This document shows positions 1 to 8,900 of a stretch of DNA of 18,847 nucleotides, one piece after another. The notes beneath the pieces were generated by a model, which did no database searches, was not told the DNA's origin, and saw only the letters and a program-made list of their open reading frames with translations. A program made the position numbers and the translations under genes. Source of the DNA: Lachnospiraceae bacterium UBA3801 (GTDB lineage Bacteria; Bacillota; Clostridia; Lachnospirales; Lachnospiraceae); the NCBI GenBank assembly GCA_002368685.1, contig DFEN01000149.1, positions 1 through 18,847 of the forward strand, given 5' to 3'. Numbering within the stretch: position 1 is the first letter of the stretch; each line of letters begins with the position of its first letter.

Positions 1-2
1 AT

Positions 3-1883
3 GATGTTAGATTCCAGACTGGAACCGATGAACACGGACAGAAGATTGAAACAAAGGCTTTCGAGGAGCTGAGTACTCCTAAAGAGTTTGTAGATGAGAA
101 GGCTGCTGAGATCAAGAGAATCTGGGATCTGATGAATACCTCATATGATAAGTTCATCAGAACTACAGACGAGTATCATGAGAAGCAGGTTCAGAAGATT
201 TTCAAGAAGCTTTATGACCAGGGAGATATTTATAAGGGTTCATACGACGGACTGTACTGTACACCTTGTGAGTCCTTCTGGACTAAGTCACAGCTGGTAG
301 ACGGATGCTGCCCTGACTGCGGACGCCCTGTTAAGGAGGCTTCCGAAGAGGCTTACTTCTTTAAGATGAGCAAGTACGCTCCAAAGCTTATTAAATATAT
401 CGAGGATCATCCGGAATTCATACAGCCGGAAGCTCGTAAGAATGAAATGGTTAATACATTCCTTAAACCAGGACTTCAGGATCTCTGCGTATCCAGAACC
501 TCATTTAAATGGGGTATACCTGTAGACTTCGATCCTAAGCATGTTGTTTACGTATGGATAGATGCACTTTCAAACTATATTACCGGACTTGGCTATGATG
601 CAGATGGTAATTCAGATGAAATGTATAAAAAATACTGGCCTGCAGACCTGCATCTGATAGGTAAGGATATCCTTAGATTCCATACCATTTACTGGCCTAT
701 CATGCTTATGGCACTGGGTGAGCCACTTCCTAAGCAGGTATTTGGTCATCCATGGCTGCTGCAGTCTGATGGCAAAATGAGTAAATCCCGTGGTAATGTA
801 CTATATGCAGATGATATGGTAGATCTCTTCGGAGTTGATGCCGTGAGATATTTCCTGCTTCATGAGATGCCATTTGAAAATGATGGTGTTGTATCATGGG
901 AGCTTCTTATCGAGAGAGTTAATTCAGACCTGGCTAATACACTGGGTAATCTGGTTAATAGAACTATCTCTATGTCAAATAAATACTTTGACGGAGTAGT
1001 AAATAATACCGGAGTAAGCGAAGAAGTAGATGATGATCTGAAGAGGGTTGTCAGCGACACCAGACTCAGAGTAAACATTTGCATGGACAAGCTTCGTGTG
1101 GCTGATGCAATTACAGAGATATGGAATCTCTTCAAGAGATGTAATAAGTATATAGATGAGACTATGCCATGGGTATTGGCTAAGGAAGAGGATAAGCAGG
1201 ACAGACTTAGTACAGTTCTATATAACCTTATCGAGAGCATTACCATAGGTGCTTCTCTGCTGGAGTCATTCCTTCCAGATACATCAGCTCGTATACTTGC
1301 GCAGTTAAATACCCAGAAGAGATCAGTTACAGAAATGGGACAGTTTGGTTTATATCCAAATGGCAATAAGGTTACAGATACACCAGAGATACTCTTTGCC
1401 AGAATAGATACTGAGGCTATGCTGGACGAGATAGAGCGTCGCTTCCCATCTAAGGAACCTGAACCACAGCCGGATCCAGAGGAAGAGAAGAAGAAAGCTG
1501 AGGCTAAGGCTAAGGCTGAGAAGAGTGTGCCTGATTCAGTACAGGCTGTTCAGAAGGCTCTTCTGACTATAGATGACTTCGATAAAATGCAGCTCCAGAT
1601 AGGAGAGGTTCTATCCTGTGAGGAGGTTCCAAAATCCAAGAAGCTTCTTTGCTCACAGGTGAAGGTGGCTGGAAAGGTTCTACAGATAGTATCAGGAATC
1701 AAGAATTATTACAGCCCAGAGGATATGGTTGGTAAGAAGGTTGTTGTTATTACAAATCTTCAGCCTGCTAAGCTGGCAGGTGTATTATCAGAGGGAATGC
1801 TCCTCTGTGCTGAGGATGATAATGGAGACCTCGCTCTGCTTACCGCAGACAAGGACGTGCCAGCCGGCTCTATGATTAGTTGA
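3..1883 (+). CDS. metG: Methionyl-tRNA synthetase, 5'-truncated by window edge
   Basis: Charges tRNA-Met with methionine (ATP-dependent) in the cytoplasm. The reading frame is open from base 3, and the first visible residues include the class I catalytic-core motif GTDEHGQKIE, so the true start and the HIGH motif lie upstream of the window. The ATG at 132 is internal. Visible next are a zinc knuckle with CxxC at 258-269 and CPDC at 309-320, the WIDALSNY core motif, and the KMSKS signature at 774-788. An alpha-helical anticodon-binding domain follows, then a charged Glu/Lys/Ala-rich linker at about 1450-1560. The C-terminal tRNA-binding OB-fold (Trbp111/EMAP type, about 1570-1880) has the conserved IGEV...VSGI...NLQPAKL pattern. 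The 626 visible codons fit a full enzyme of about 640-660 residues. No obvious U-tract terminator follows the stop; an A+T-rich inverted repeat does. Confidence 0.97.
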   Translation, partial: DVRFQTGTDEHGQKIETKAFEELSTPKEFVDEKAAEIKRIWDLMNTSYDKFIRTTDEYHEKQVQKIFKKLYDQGDIYKGSYDGLYCTPCESFWTKSQLVDGCCPDCGRPVKEASEEAYFFKMSKYAPKLIKYIEDHPEFIQPEARKNEMVNTFLKPGLQDLCVSRTSFKWGIPVDFDPKHVVYVWIDALSNYITGLGYDADGNSDEMYKKYWPADLHLIGKDILRFHTIYWPIMLMALGEPLPKQVFGHPWLLQSDGKMSKSRGNVLYADDMVDLFGVDAVRYFLLHEMPFENDGVVSWELLIERVNSDLANTLGNLVNRTISMSNKYFDGVVNNTGVSEEVDDDLKRVVSDTRLRVNICMDKLRVADAITEIWNLFKRCNKYIDETMPWVLAKEEDKQDRLSTVLYNLIESITIGASLLESFLPDTSARILAQLNTQKRSVTEMGQFGLYPNGNKVTDTPEILFARIDTEAMLDEIERRFPSKEPEPQPDPEEEKKKAEAKAKAEKSVPDSVQAVQKALLTIDDFDKMQLQIGEVLSCEEVPKSKKLLCSQVKVAGKVLQIVSGIKNYYSPEDMVGKKVVVITNLQPAKLAGVLSEGMLLCAEDDNGDLALLTADKDVPAGSMIS

Positions 1884-1884
1884 T

Positions 1885-1934
1885 ACACACTATTTTCATT
1901 ATGAACCTTGAAAATTATTATGAATATAATGTGT
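1885..1934. repeat. Imperfect A+T-rich inverted repeat after metG
   Basis: Arms 1885-1902 and 1917-1934 are 18 nt each and pair at 15 of 18 positions around a 14-nt loop. The stem is A+T-rich and lacks a following T-run, so it is a poor intrinsic terminator. Its right arm ends inside the start of the CHSERSEES-type repeat, which suggests that both belong to one small dispersed element. A TATAAT box lies at 1925-1930, but the only good -35 candidate (TTGAAA, 1908-1913) is just 11 nt upstream. I do not call a promoter here. Confidence 0.45.
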
Positions 1935-1964
1935 CATTCTGAGCGAAGCGAAGAATCTCTGAGA
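1932..1964 (+). repeat. Dispersed 'CHSERSEES' family intergenic repeat
   Basis: The core reads TGTCATTCTGAGCGAAGCG followed by AAGAATCTCT. This is a short intergenic repeat known from very diverse bacterial genomes, and it shows up in over-annotated proteomes as the peptide CHSERSEES. It contains a small inverted repeat, ATTCT (1936-1940) with AGAAT (1952-1956), around a GCGAAGC mini-hairpin sequence. It directly precedes, and may supply part of, the AGAGG ribosome binding site (1962-1966) of the lipoprotein gene starting at 1972. Only one copy is visible here; calling it a dispersed repeat relies on knowledge of the family. Confidence 0.7.
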
Positions 1965-1971
1965 GGAAACA

Positions 1972-2688
1972 ATGATAATAAATAAAAATAAAAACCTATA
2001 CAAATTCATATCCCTGCTTTTGGCGATGACTCTGCTTCTTAGTCTGACTGCCTGCGGCAGCAAGGCTTCAAACTATAGAGCATATGTAAAGAGTCTCATA
2101 TCGTCCAACTATCTGGGGGTAACCGGTGATTATGTCAGACTTACTGGTGCTAATGAAGAGGATGCTGAAGCTACATATCTGCAAAATGTAACCAGACTGG
2201 CAAATAACCTGGCTACATACTATGGACTGGATATTTCAGCAGACCCTCAGCTGGCACCGGCAATGGTGGATCTTTCAAAGCAGATCTATGGCAAGGCTAA
2301 GTTTGATGTTGGAAAAGCGTATAAGGATAATAATATTAATTACGTAGATGTAACCATCTATCCAATAGACATACTGAATCAGACAAATGCAGAGGTCTCT
2401 GCATTTGTAGAAAAGTTCAATCAGGCAGTAGATAATGGCGACTATAACGATTATACCAAGGAAGAGTATGAATATGAGTTTGCTACTGGAATAATTGGTA
2501 TACTGGCTGCAGCGGTTGAGGAGATAGAATATACTGACCCCGAAACAGTAACAGTGAGAATTATTACGGCTGATGACACTTACTATATTGGCAACGAGGA
2601 CTTCAGAAGTATAGACCGCTTAATCATCTCCACTGACGTTCCGGAAAATGCATCACCACTTGATGCAACTCCGACAGATGGAGAGTAA
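1972..2688 (+). CDS. Putative lipoprotein of unknown function
   Basis: This 238-residue protein has a typical lipoprotein signal: a Lys/Asn-rich n-region (residues 1-11), a hydrophobic h-region (12-25) and a lipobox LTAC with the lipidated Cys at residue 28 (codon 2053-2055). The mature protein should sit on the outer face of the cytoplasmic membrane. The mature part is acidic and Tyr/Asn-rich (YRAYVKSLI..NYLG.. and YNDYTKEEYEYEF), a style seen in small Clostridia lipoproteins such as the DUF5105-like group, but I cannot assign a family firmly. The start is supported by AGAGG at 1962-1966, 5 nt before the ATG. It lies 88 nt after metG and is closed by the terminator at 2749-2790. Read-through from metG is possible because no clear terminator separates them. 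Confidence 0.85.
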   Translation: MIINKNKNLYKFISLLLAMTLLLSLTACGSKASNYRAYVKSLISSNYLGVTGDYVRLTGANEEDAEATYLQNVTRLANNLATYYGLDISADPQLAPAMVDLSKQIYGKAKFDVGKAYKDNNINYVDVTIYPIDILNQTNAEVSAFVEKFNQAVDNGDYNDYTKEEYEYEFATGIIGILAAAVEEIEYTDPETVTVRIITADDTYYIGNEDFRSIDRLIISTDVPENASPLDATPTDGE

Positions 2689-2748
2689 GGTATGCTGGAG
2701 AATTGTAGAAAGGGTTACTTGAACATTTGGCGAAAAGCAGAGTTTAAT

Positions 2749-2790
2749 GCGCATTTATCAGGACAAAAGTCTTGGTGAATGCGCTTTTTC
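2749..2790 (+). terminator. Intrinsic terminator after the lipoprotein gene
   Basis: A 16-bp stem is formed by 2749-2764 and 2769-2784 with an AAAA loop, followed by TTTTTC. Three of the pairs are G-U (T2756-G2777, T2758-G2775, G2761-T2772). The full stem therefore forms only in RNA read from the + strand, which makes this a one-directional terminator for the lipoprotein transcript. Confidence 0.9.
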
Positions 2791-2821
2791 TATATTGAAT
2801 GAACAAGTGATTTTACAATTG

Positions 2822-2876
2822 TTGCGCTTTTGTTATGCTTTACCTTGTTATAATATAATTTATATTGGATTATAAT
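2822..2876 (+). promoter_or_regulatory. Probable promoter region for the giant-protein genes
   Basis: Three overlapping TATAAT-type -10 boxes occur at 2849-2854, 2854-2859 and 2871-2876. The best pairing is TTGTTA at 2830-2835 with TATAAT at 2854-2859, 18 nt apart. The region lies just past a strong terminator and just before an excellent ribosome binding site (AAGGAGG, 2893-2899), so a new transcript very probably starts here. Which -10 is used cannot be decided by eye. Confidence 0.6.
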
Positions 2877-2907
2877 ATGAAGAGCAAATATCAAGGAGGG
2901 AACTAAT

Positions 2908-5900
2908 ATGCCAAAGAAGAATGAAAACAGAATTGTAGAATACGGTTATGACGATATCAGAAATACTTTTGAGGCTCAGAAAAACCGGGATAATGCTGAT
3001 GTAGACAAGGTGATTGATGGCCTTGGGCTGATAGATAATGTAGAAGATGCCATAAGAGGTCTGGATACTTTTGAGGCGGAAGATCTGGCTAATATGAGCC
3101 GTATTTTTGATAATATATTCGGGAAAATAGTAGATGATCAGAAAAAACTCTTACAAGAAATAGATGATGATCCAATGGCTATATATAAGAACTTTGCTAT
3201 TCAGGATCAGGAGGGAAATATTTCTGACATTTGGACTTATATTCATGACCGTACTTTTGGTATGTTTAATATCGATTCTGATGAGAATAAATGTAAAACA
3301 GCTATCGTACTTCTCTTGGCAGAGGGTAAAACAAATATACTTTATGCGCCGGCCGTAGTTAAGGATAATGAAGTTGTTGTGAGTGACAGGAGAGATGCTG
3401 TTGCTATAAAGAAGACATTAAGAAATGCTGGTGTTGATTATGAAAAAATAGAGCAGGCGAAGAATACTTCCAATGAGGAGGGAGAGGCTGATAAAGAAGA
3501 ATTGGATGCTGAGGCTGATGAAGATAAGAGCGATGAGATGGATGAAGAAGAGAAGTCTGAGGCTGACTCTAGTGATGAAGAGATTGAAGAGGATAGGCAG
3601 GACGATGTAAATGAGGATGAAGGGTTAACTGAAAAAGAGTATGAAGAACTTAAGAAGAAGGTCTTTGATAATTATGATGCTGAGTATAGTGCTGCTGTAG
3701 AAAAAGTAAGGGAAGAGCTGGATAAGCTACAGTATATCGATAAGTCCAAGCTCAGGGAGTTCTTCGACAAGTATAGAAAAGATGGCGAGTCTAGTATTGA
3801 AGCTGATCTTCTTAGTCTGGATCATGAGACCTCCAAAAATGCCCGAAGTGAGTTTAATGGCTACTTCAGAGGGTTCTTTGATGCGATGAATGAGCTATGC
3901 TCAGCAGTTCGTTATAATATGATTGGCAGCTTTGCTGTTCAGAATAAAGATGGAAGTTTGGTGAACGTGGCTGATTATACTGATAATGTATTTGCTGGCA
4001 AGGAGTGGTATGATGAGGGATTTGATTCCAGAGATAAATGTGGAAAAGCGGTTATCTTAAGATATCTGTTAGAGGATGAAGGAAAGATTATATTCCGCCC
4101 AAGTGTGGATGTTTACAGTAGAAATGGGACGCGTTTAATAATTCCATTAGTGGGGAAGGAAATTGATGTTGCTGGAAGGAAGGAGATTCCTCTTAATATA
4201 GCTCCTAAAAAGGCTGGTACACTATCTTATGATGAGAAAAGGAGACTTAGTGGAGCTCTCTCTGGTTGTACTGACGTGATAAGCAAAAGGAATGAAGAAA
4301 TATTTGAAGTTTTTTCTGGCGAAGAAGCTGATTCAACGGGCGCTGCTGATATGGATCAGGAGACACGTGATAATGCTGTGGAAATATTTGATAAGATATT
4401 TGCTGAACCACTTAAAAATAAGAACTTTAATATCAGAGGTTTTAAGGTCATTAAAGCTGGGAAAACTGTTTATACTGCTGAAAGTATAAAGAGAGCTCTT
4501 TCTGAAAAGTGGTGTGCTTCTGATAAGATATTAAATGATACTATCAAGGCTCTAGTTGTCAGATCTTTAAGTGAACCTGGTGCAGAAGTCGTATATGATC
4601 ATGCTGGTGTAAAGCAGGTTTACAGATCTCAGTTCGATATTAATGCTGAGGCTGCAACTAACAGCTTTATGAATGATTTGTTTACTGCGGCAGTTCAGGA
4701 TAAGAATCGTAGAGAGGCGCTTGATAAGGAAAATGCCAGACTTAAGGAAGAAGCTGAAAGAGAGGCATATCTTGCAAATAATCTAAGAGCTTTGGAGGAA
4801 ATGATTGAAAAAGAGAATCATTCTGAAATATATGACCTTGAGATAAATACAATTGATAACAGAGGCAGATGCTATACTGGTAGGGAATCTGCCAGTCTTC
4901 CGTATTATCAACTTGATGATGTAAAAAAAGAGAATATGGCAGCTGCTGTCAAAATGTTTGATGAGATATATGGAAGCATGCTGGAGTATGATAAGGATTT
5001 TCTGGATAATCTGACTATTACAAATAAGAAAGAAGACAGAGATATAAGTCTGGAAAAGATATATAGCTTGTCTGAAAATATTACTAAGAAACAGTCCAGG
5101 GATTTATTAATAGAAATGGATCTTAGAAGGGCTGGTAAAGAGTATTATAAGAAATTCCTCTTTATGCGACTTCTTACAGATGAAAATGCGGAGATAACAT
5201 ATAATAATAAAAAGCTAAATGTTGTAGTACCGATTAAAGCACCTGAACCATCGGAAATGTTCCTGGCGGAATCACGTGCGCGTAATATAACATTTTTTGT
5301 TCCGGATATTTCAAGTGGCGAGACATTTAAGTTTAGTTTTAATAATGCTGAGAACTATAACAAGAGATTTAAACCTGAGGAAGTATCTTCTGAGGAGCTG
5401 GATGAGGCAGCTCAGCTTTTTGATAAAGCATTTAAGAAGCTTGTTGATGCTGATATGGGTATGCATAAGAATATTCTTGATATAGTGGAGATTCAGGCTG
5501 ATACTGATCTAAAGTATGAGACGGTATCTGAATATGTATCCGGCATCCATTCTCTTGATGATATAACTCCAGAGCAGTTGCTTAAATATGAAAAGGCGTA
5601 TGTTATCCATGCTCTCGCGGATCCGAGAGAAAAGATCAGGATCAGAGCTGAAGTTATCAGTCCTAAAACTGGTGAGATATTAAAGGAAAAGATAAGCAGA
5701 GGTAAGTATAGAAGTGTAAGCAGGCGTAATATTCCGGCTAACTATCCAAAGCCTGGGAAGTTTGATTTGGAAAAAGATCACAGTGAGAAGGTTAAGCAGA
5801 ATAAGAATAAGCCTAAGTATGATAAAGAGGCAGTGGATGCCAAGGTTCGGGAAAGTGATGCAGCGTATGAAAGCTCTCTATATGCTAAGCAGATTGAGCT

Positions 5901-8900
5901 GGAAGAACTTAATCGAAATAAAGATCTAATTACAGCTGCGAGGAGTATAGATAGAAAAGGCATCACAGAGCTTGCAATTAATAAAAATGCAGGAAAGCTC
6001 TTTACATTAGAGGAACTGGCAAAACTTAGTGACGAGGATCTGGCTGCGGCAGAGGCAAAGTTTGACGAAGTCTTTGCAGGGCTTAAGCTTAATTATGATA
6101 ATATGATGGGTGACATCAAGGAAAGAAGGGAACAAAGAGGTGCCGTACAGAAATACTGGGATGATCCTTCTTTTGCTGAGATGTTTGATATCAGAAATGA
6201 TAAAGAAGAACTGATTTTCAATCCGTATGATATAGATGATGAGGTCAGAAAGACGAAGGAAATGCCTCATAATAAGTTAGAGGCTCGCGTAATTAGAGAT
6301 AAGTATATCAAGGCGTATATTCTCCGTGCGATGACTGTTCCTGAAGTAAATATCTTCCATAAACCATATGTCAAAGATATTATAGGTTCTATTACTGTAG
6401 AAGAAAGGACAGGTTATGTCGGTAACTACATGGATATAAATCATCCGAAGGAGGTTGTATATCCAGAGATTAAGGTTGAGGAAAAGACTGAAGAAAAGAC
6501 TGAAGAAGAGAAGCTTCAGAAACAAGATGCTAAGCAGGAGGCTGAAAAACAGGACCCTGATCAGTATATATTCAATAAAGATTATGATGTTAGACCATTT
6601 AAAGATTCTGCTGAAATAGAAGATGAGACAATTATAGAAGTGCCAGAATATGAAGGAGAGGTAGACGAAGCTGATAATGCCGCTCTTGATATGGTTGGTG
6701 ACCTTTTTGAAGGTCTGGAAGCAAGGCAACAGGCTGATGAAGCCCTGGCGAATGATGTGAAGCAGTTTGAAGAGGATGAGAAGGAGTATAATTATCAGCA
6801 GTCCCTAATCAGAGACGAGAAATTAAGTAAGCAAAGAGAAGAGCGTAATAAGAGGCTTGAAGAAGAGAGGAAGAGAGAAGAGGAGGAAGCAAGAAGGAAG
6901 GCAGAAGAAGAGAGGATTCGTCTTGAAGAAGAAAGAAAGCGCAGGGAAGAGGAGGAATTCCATTATAAAAATGATGTAGGTGAAGATGGTCTGACTCAGG
7001 AACAACGTGATTATAAGGCGAAGGAAGCTGAAGCCACTGAGTTTATTTCCGGTCTGATGGATGGTATCGATAAGGATGATAAGACTGATATATATCAGCT
7101 TAGAATGAACCAGAAAGGGCTTGACATCAAGGACTTTGAGAATGTTTTAATTAGCAACATGCTTACTGACGAAGAACTTGAGAAGTGCCACACTGTATTT
7201 ACTAAGCTGTTTAAACCTCTTATTGACCATCAGATGCCGCTTTATGATAAATATAATGTGGAAAAAAAGTCTGTTGTCCGTCATATGCATATAGATGAAG
7301 AAATATTTGGTATGGCTGACTTCTTCGAAAGAAAAGGAATTGATCCGGATAGTGAACTGGCAGATAAGTACAAGGAAGCACGTGTTCTGTATTATATGGC
7401 CCGTCGTGGATTCTCACTTTCAGTAGATGCTTATTATGAAGACCTGATATTATATGGAAAGCCAGAAACGGTTGATGAGATTGGAAATATCAGGAATCCT
7501 GAGGACGCTCCTGAACTTGTGGAGGTGGTTGAACCTCCAAAGACAGAAGTATTTACTCTTGAGAGGAATGAGCCGCCTGTTCAGCAATTAGATATAGAAC
7601 AGCAGGGCAATCAGATACAGCAGAATGAACAGATTCAGCAGGAAGTACCGGTACCAGGACAGGAAGGAGTGCAAATTCCAGGACAGGATGGAATTCAGGA
7701 ACAGAACAATAATGTAGAACCTCACGAGAATATTAATGATAATGTGGGTAATGAGCAGCCTCCTGTAGAATTGGATATCACCAGACTTCATCCTGAGAAA
7801 AATGGTATACCGGAGGGACCATCTAATCCGGGTGCAAGACGCATGGAACGCTTTGTTAATGGATATAAGGCGTATAAGGCTGGAATAAATGGAATGCTCG
7901 AAAAGCTTGAGGGCGTTAAGAACCTTATGCTCCATTCACAGGATGATAAAACTAAGAATTTCTACGGTTTCGAGAGAGAAGGATCCAGATCATATCAGGA
8001 TATGACACAGAGTCTGCATGAGCTCATGAAACAGCTTGAAGCAGGTCATTATTCTCCTGACGTTATAAGACAGCAGATGCTGAAGGCTTATAATGCTGCG
8101 GTTAAATATTATACCTCGCATTATGGACTTACAGGTTGGAAATATTCTGAAAAGGGTAAGGACAGACTTCGTGCATCGGAGTATCTGGTTAACAGACTTC
8201 CGGTCATGATGAATACATTTGGTAATCTAAGAGTCGGTGTTTCTTTTATAACTGACGTTAATGGTGATGCTTATGGCAATAGAAGTTTGAATGAAATAGG
8301 TGAGGGCGTAAATATGCTGATGCATCGTCATCCTGATGTTAAAGCATCGATAGAAGCGAGAAATGATTATCCAACACCTAGCTATGATGAACTGAACAGG
8401 ATTTCTATAGTACAGCTGAAGCTACGCGAGCAGATAGGTGACTATACAAAAACTATGTCCAAAAAGTATGAATATACAAAGGGATATGATTACTATCTGC
8501 ATATCAAGAATAATGAGAGTACTGTTGATAAAGCAAAGTATTTCGTGTCAAAGAAATATCTTGATAAGATATATAGACCTCATATCAGTCTGAATGAAGC
8601 AAATGAGGTGCTTCAGGCATTCGATAAAAATGCATTTAAGAAGGAGTATACAGATCTTGCCAATAATCCTTCATTCAAAGCTTACGTGAGAAGTAATCCT
8701 GATCATGCGCTTAGTGGATGGAAAGAGGTAGAAAGAAAAACAGATGAAGAGCTTACCCGCTTTAGAACATCTACCTCACTTGAGAATCAACAGACTTTGA
8801 AAAATAGAGTGGTAGCTGCACTTACAGAAGCAAATAATATTCAGGGGCAGGAAGAACGAAGAAATGCTGTAAATAATTGTATCGTAGAAATGGCCGGCTT

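Noticed and set aside
1908..1930. Promoter TTGAAA / TATAAT before the lipoprotein gene
   Set aside because: The spacer is only 11 nt, too short for a sigma-70 type promoter.
6277..6729. Minus-strand ORF of 150 codons inside the giant gene
   Set aside because: It is rich in Phe, Ile and Leu as expected for the reverse of Lys/Glu/Asp-rich coding sequence, with no promoter or ribosome binding site. Other antisense frames within 2908-12663 are the same kind of artefact.
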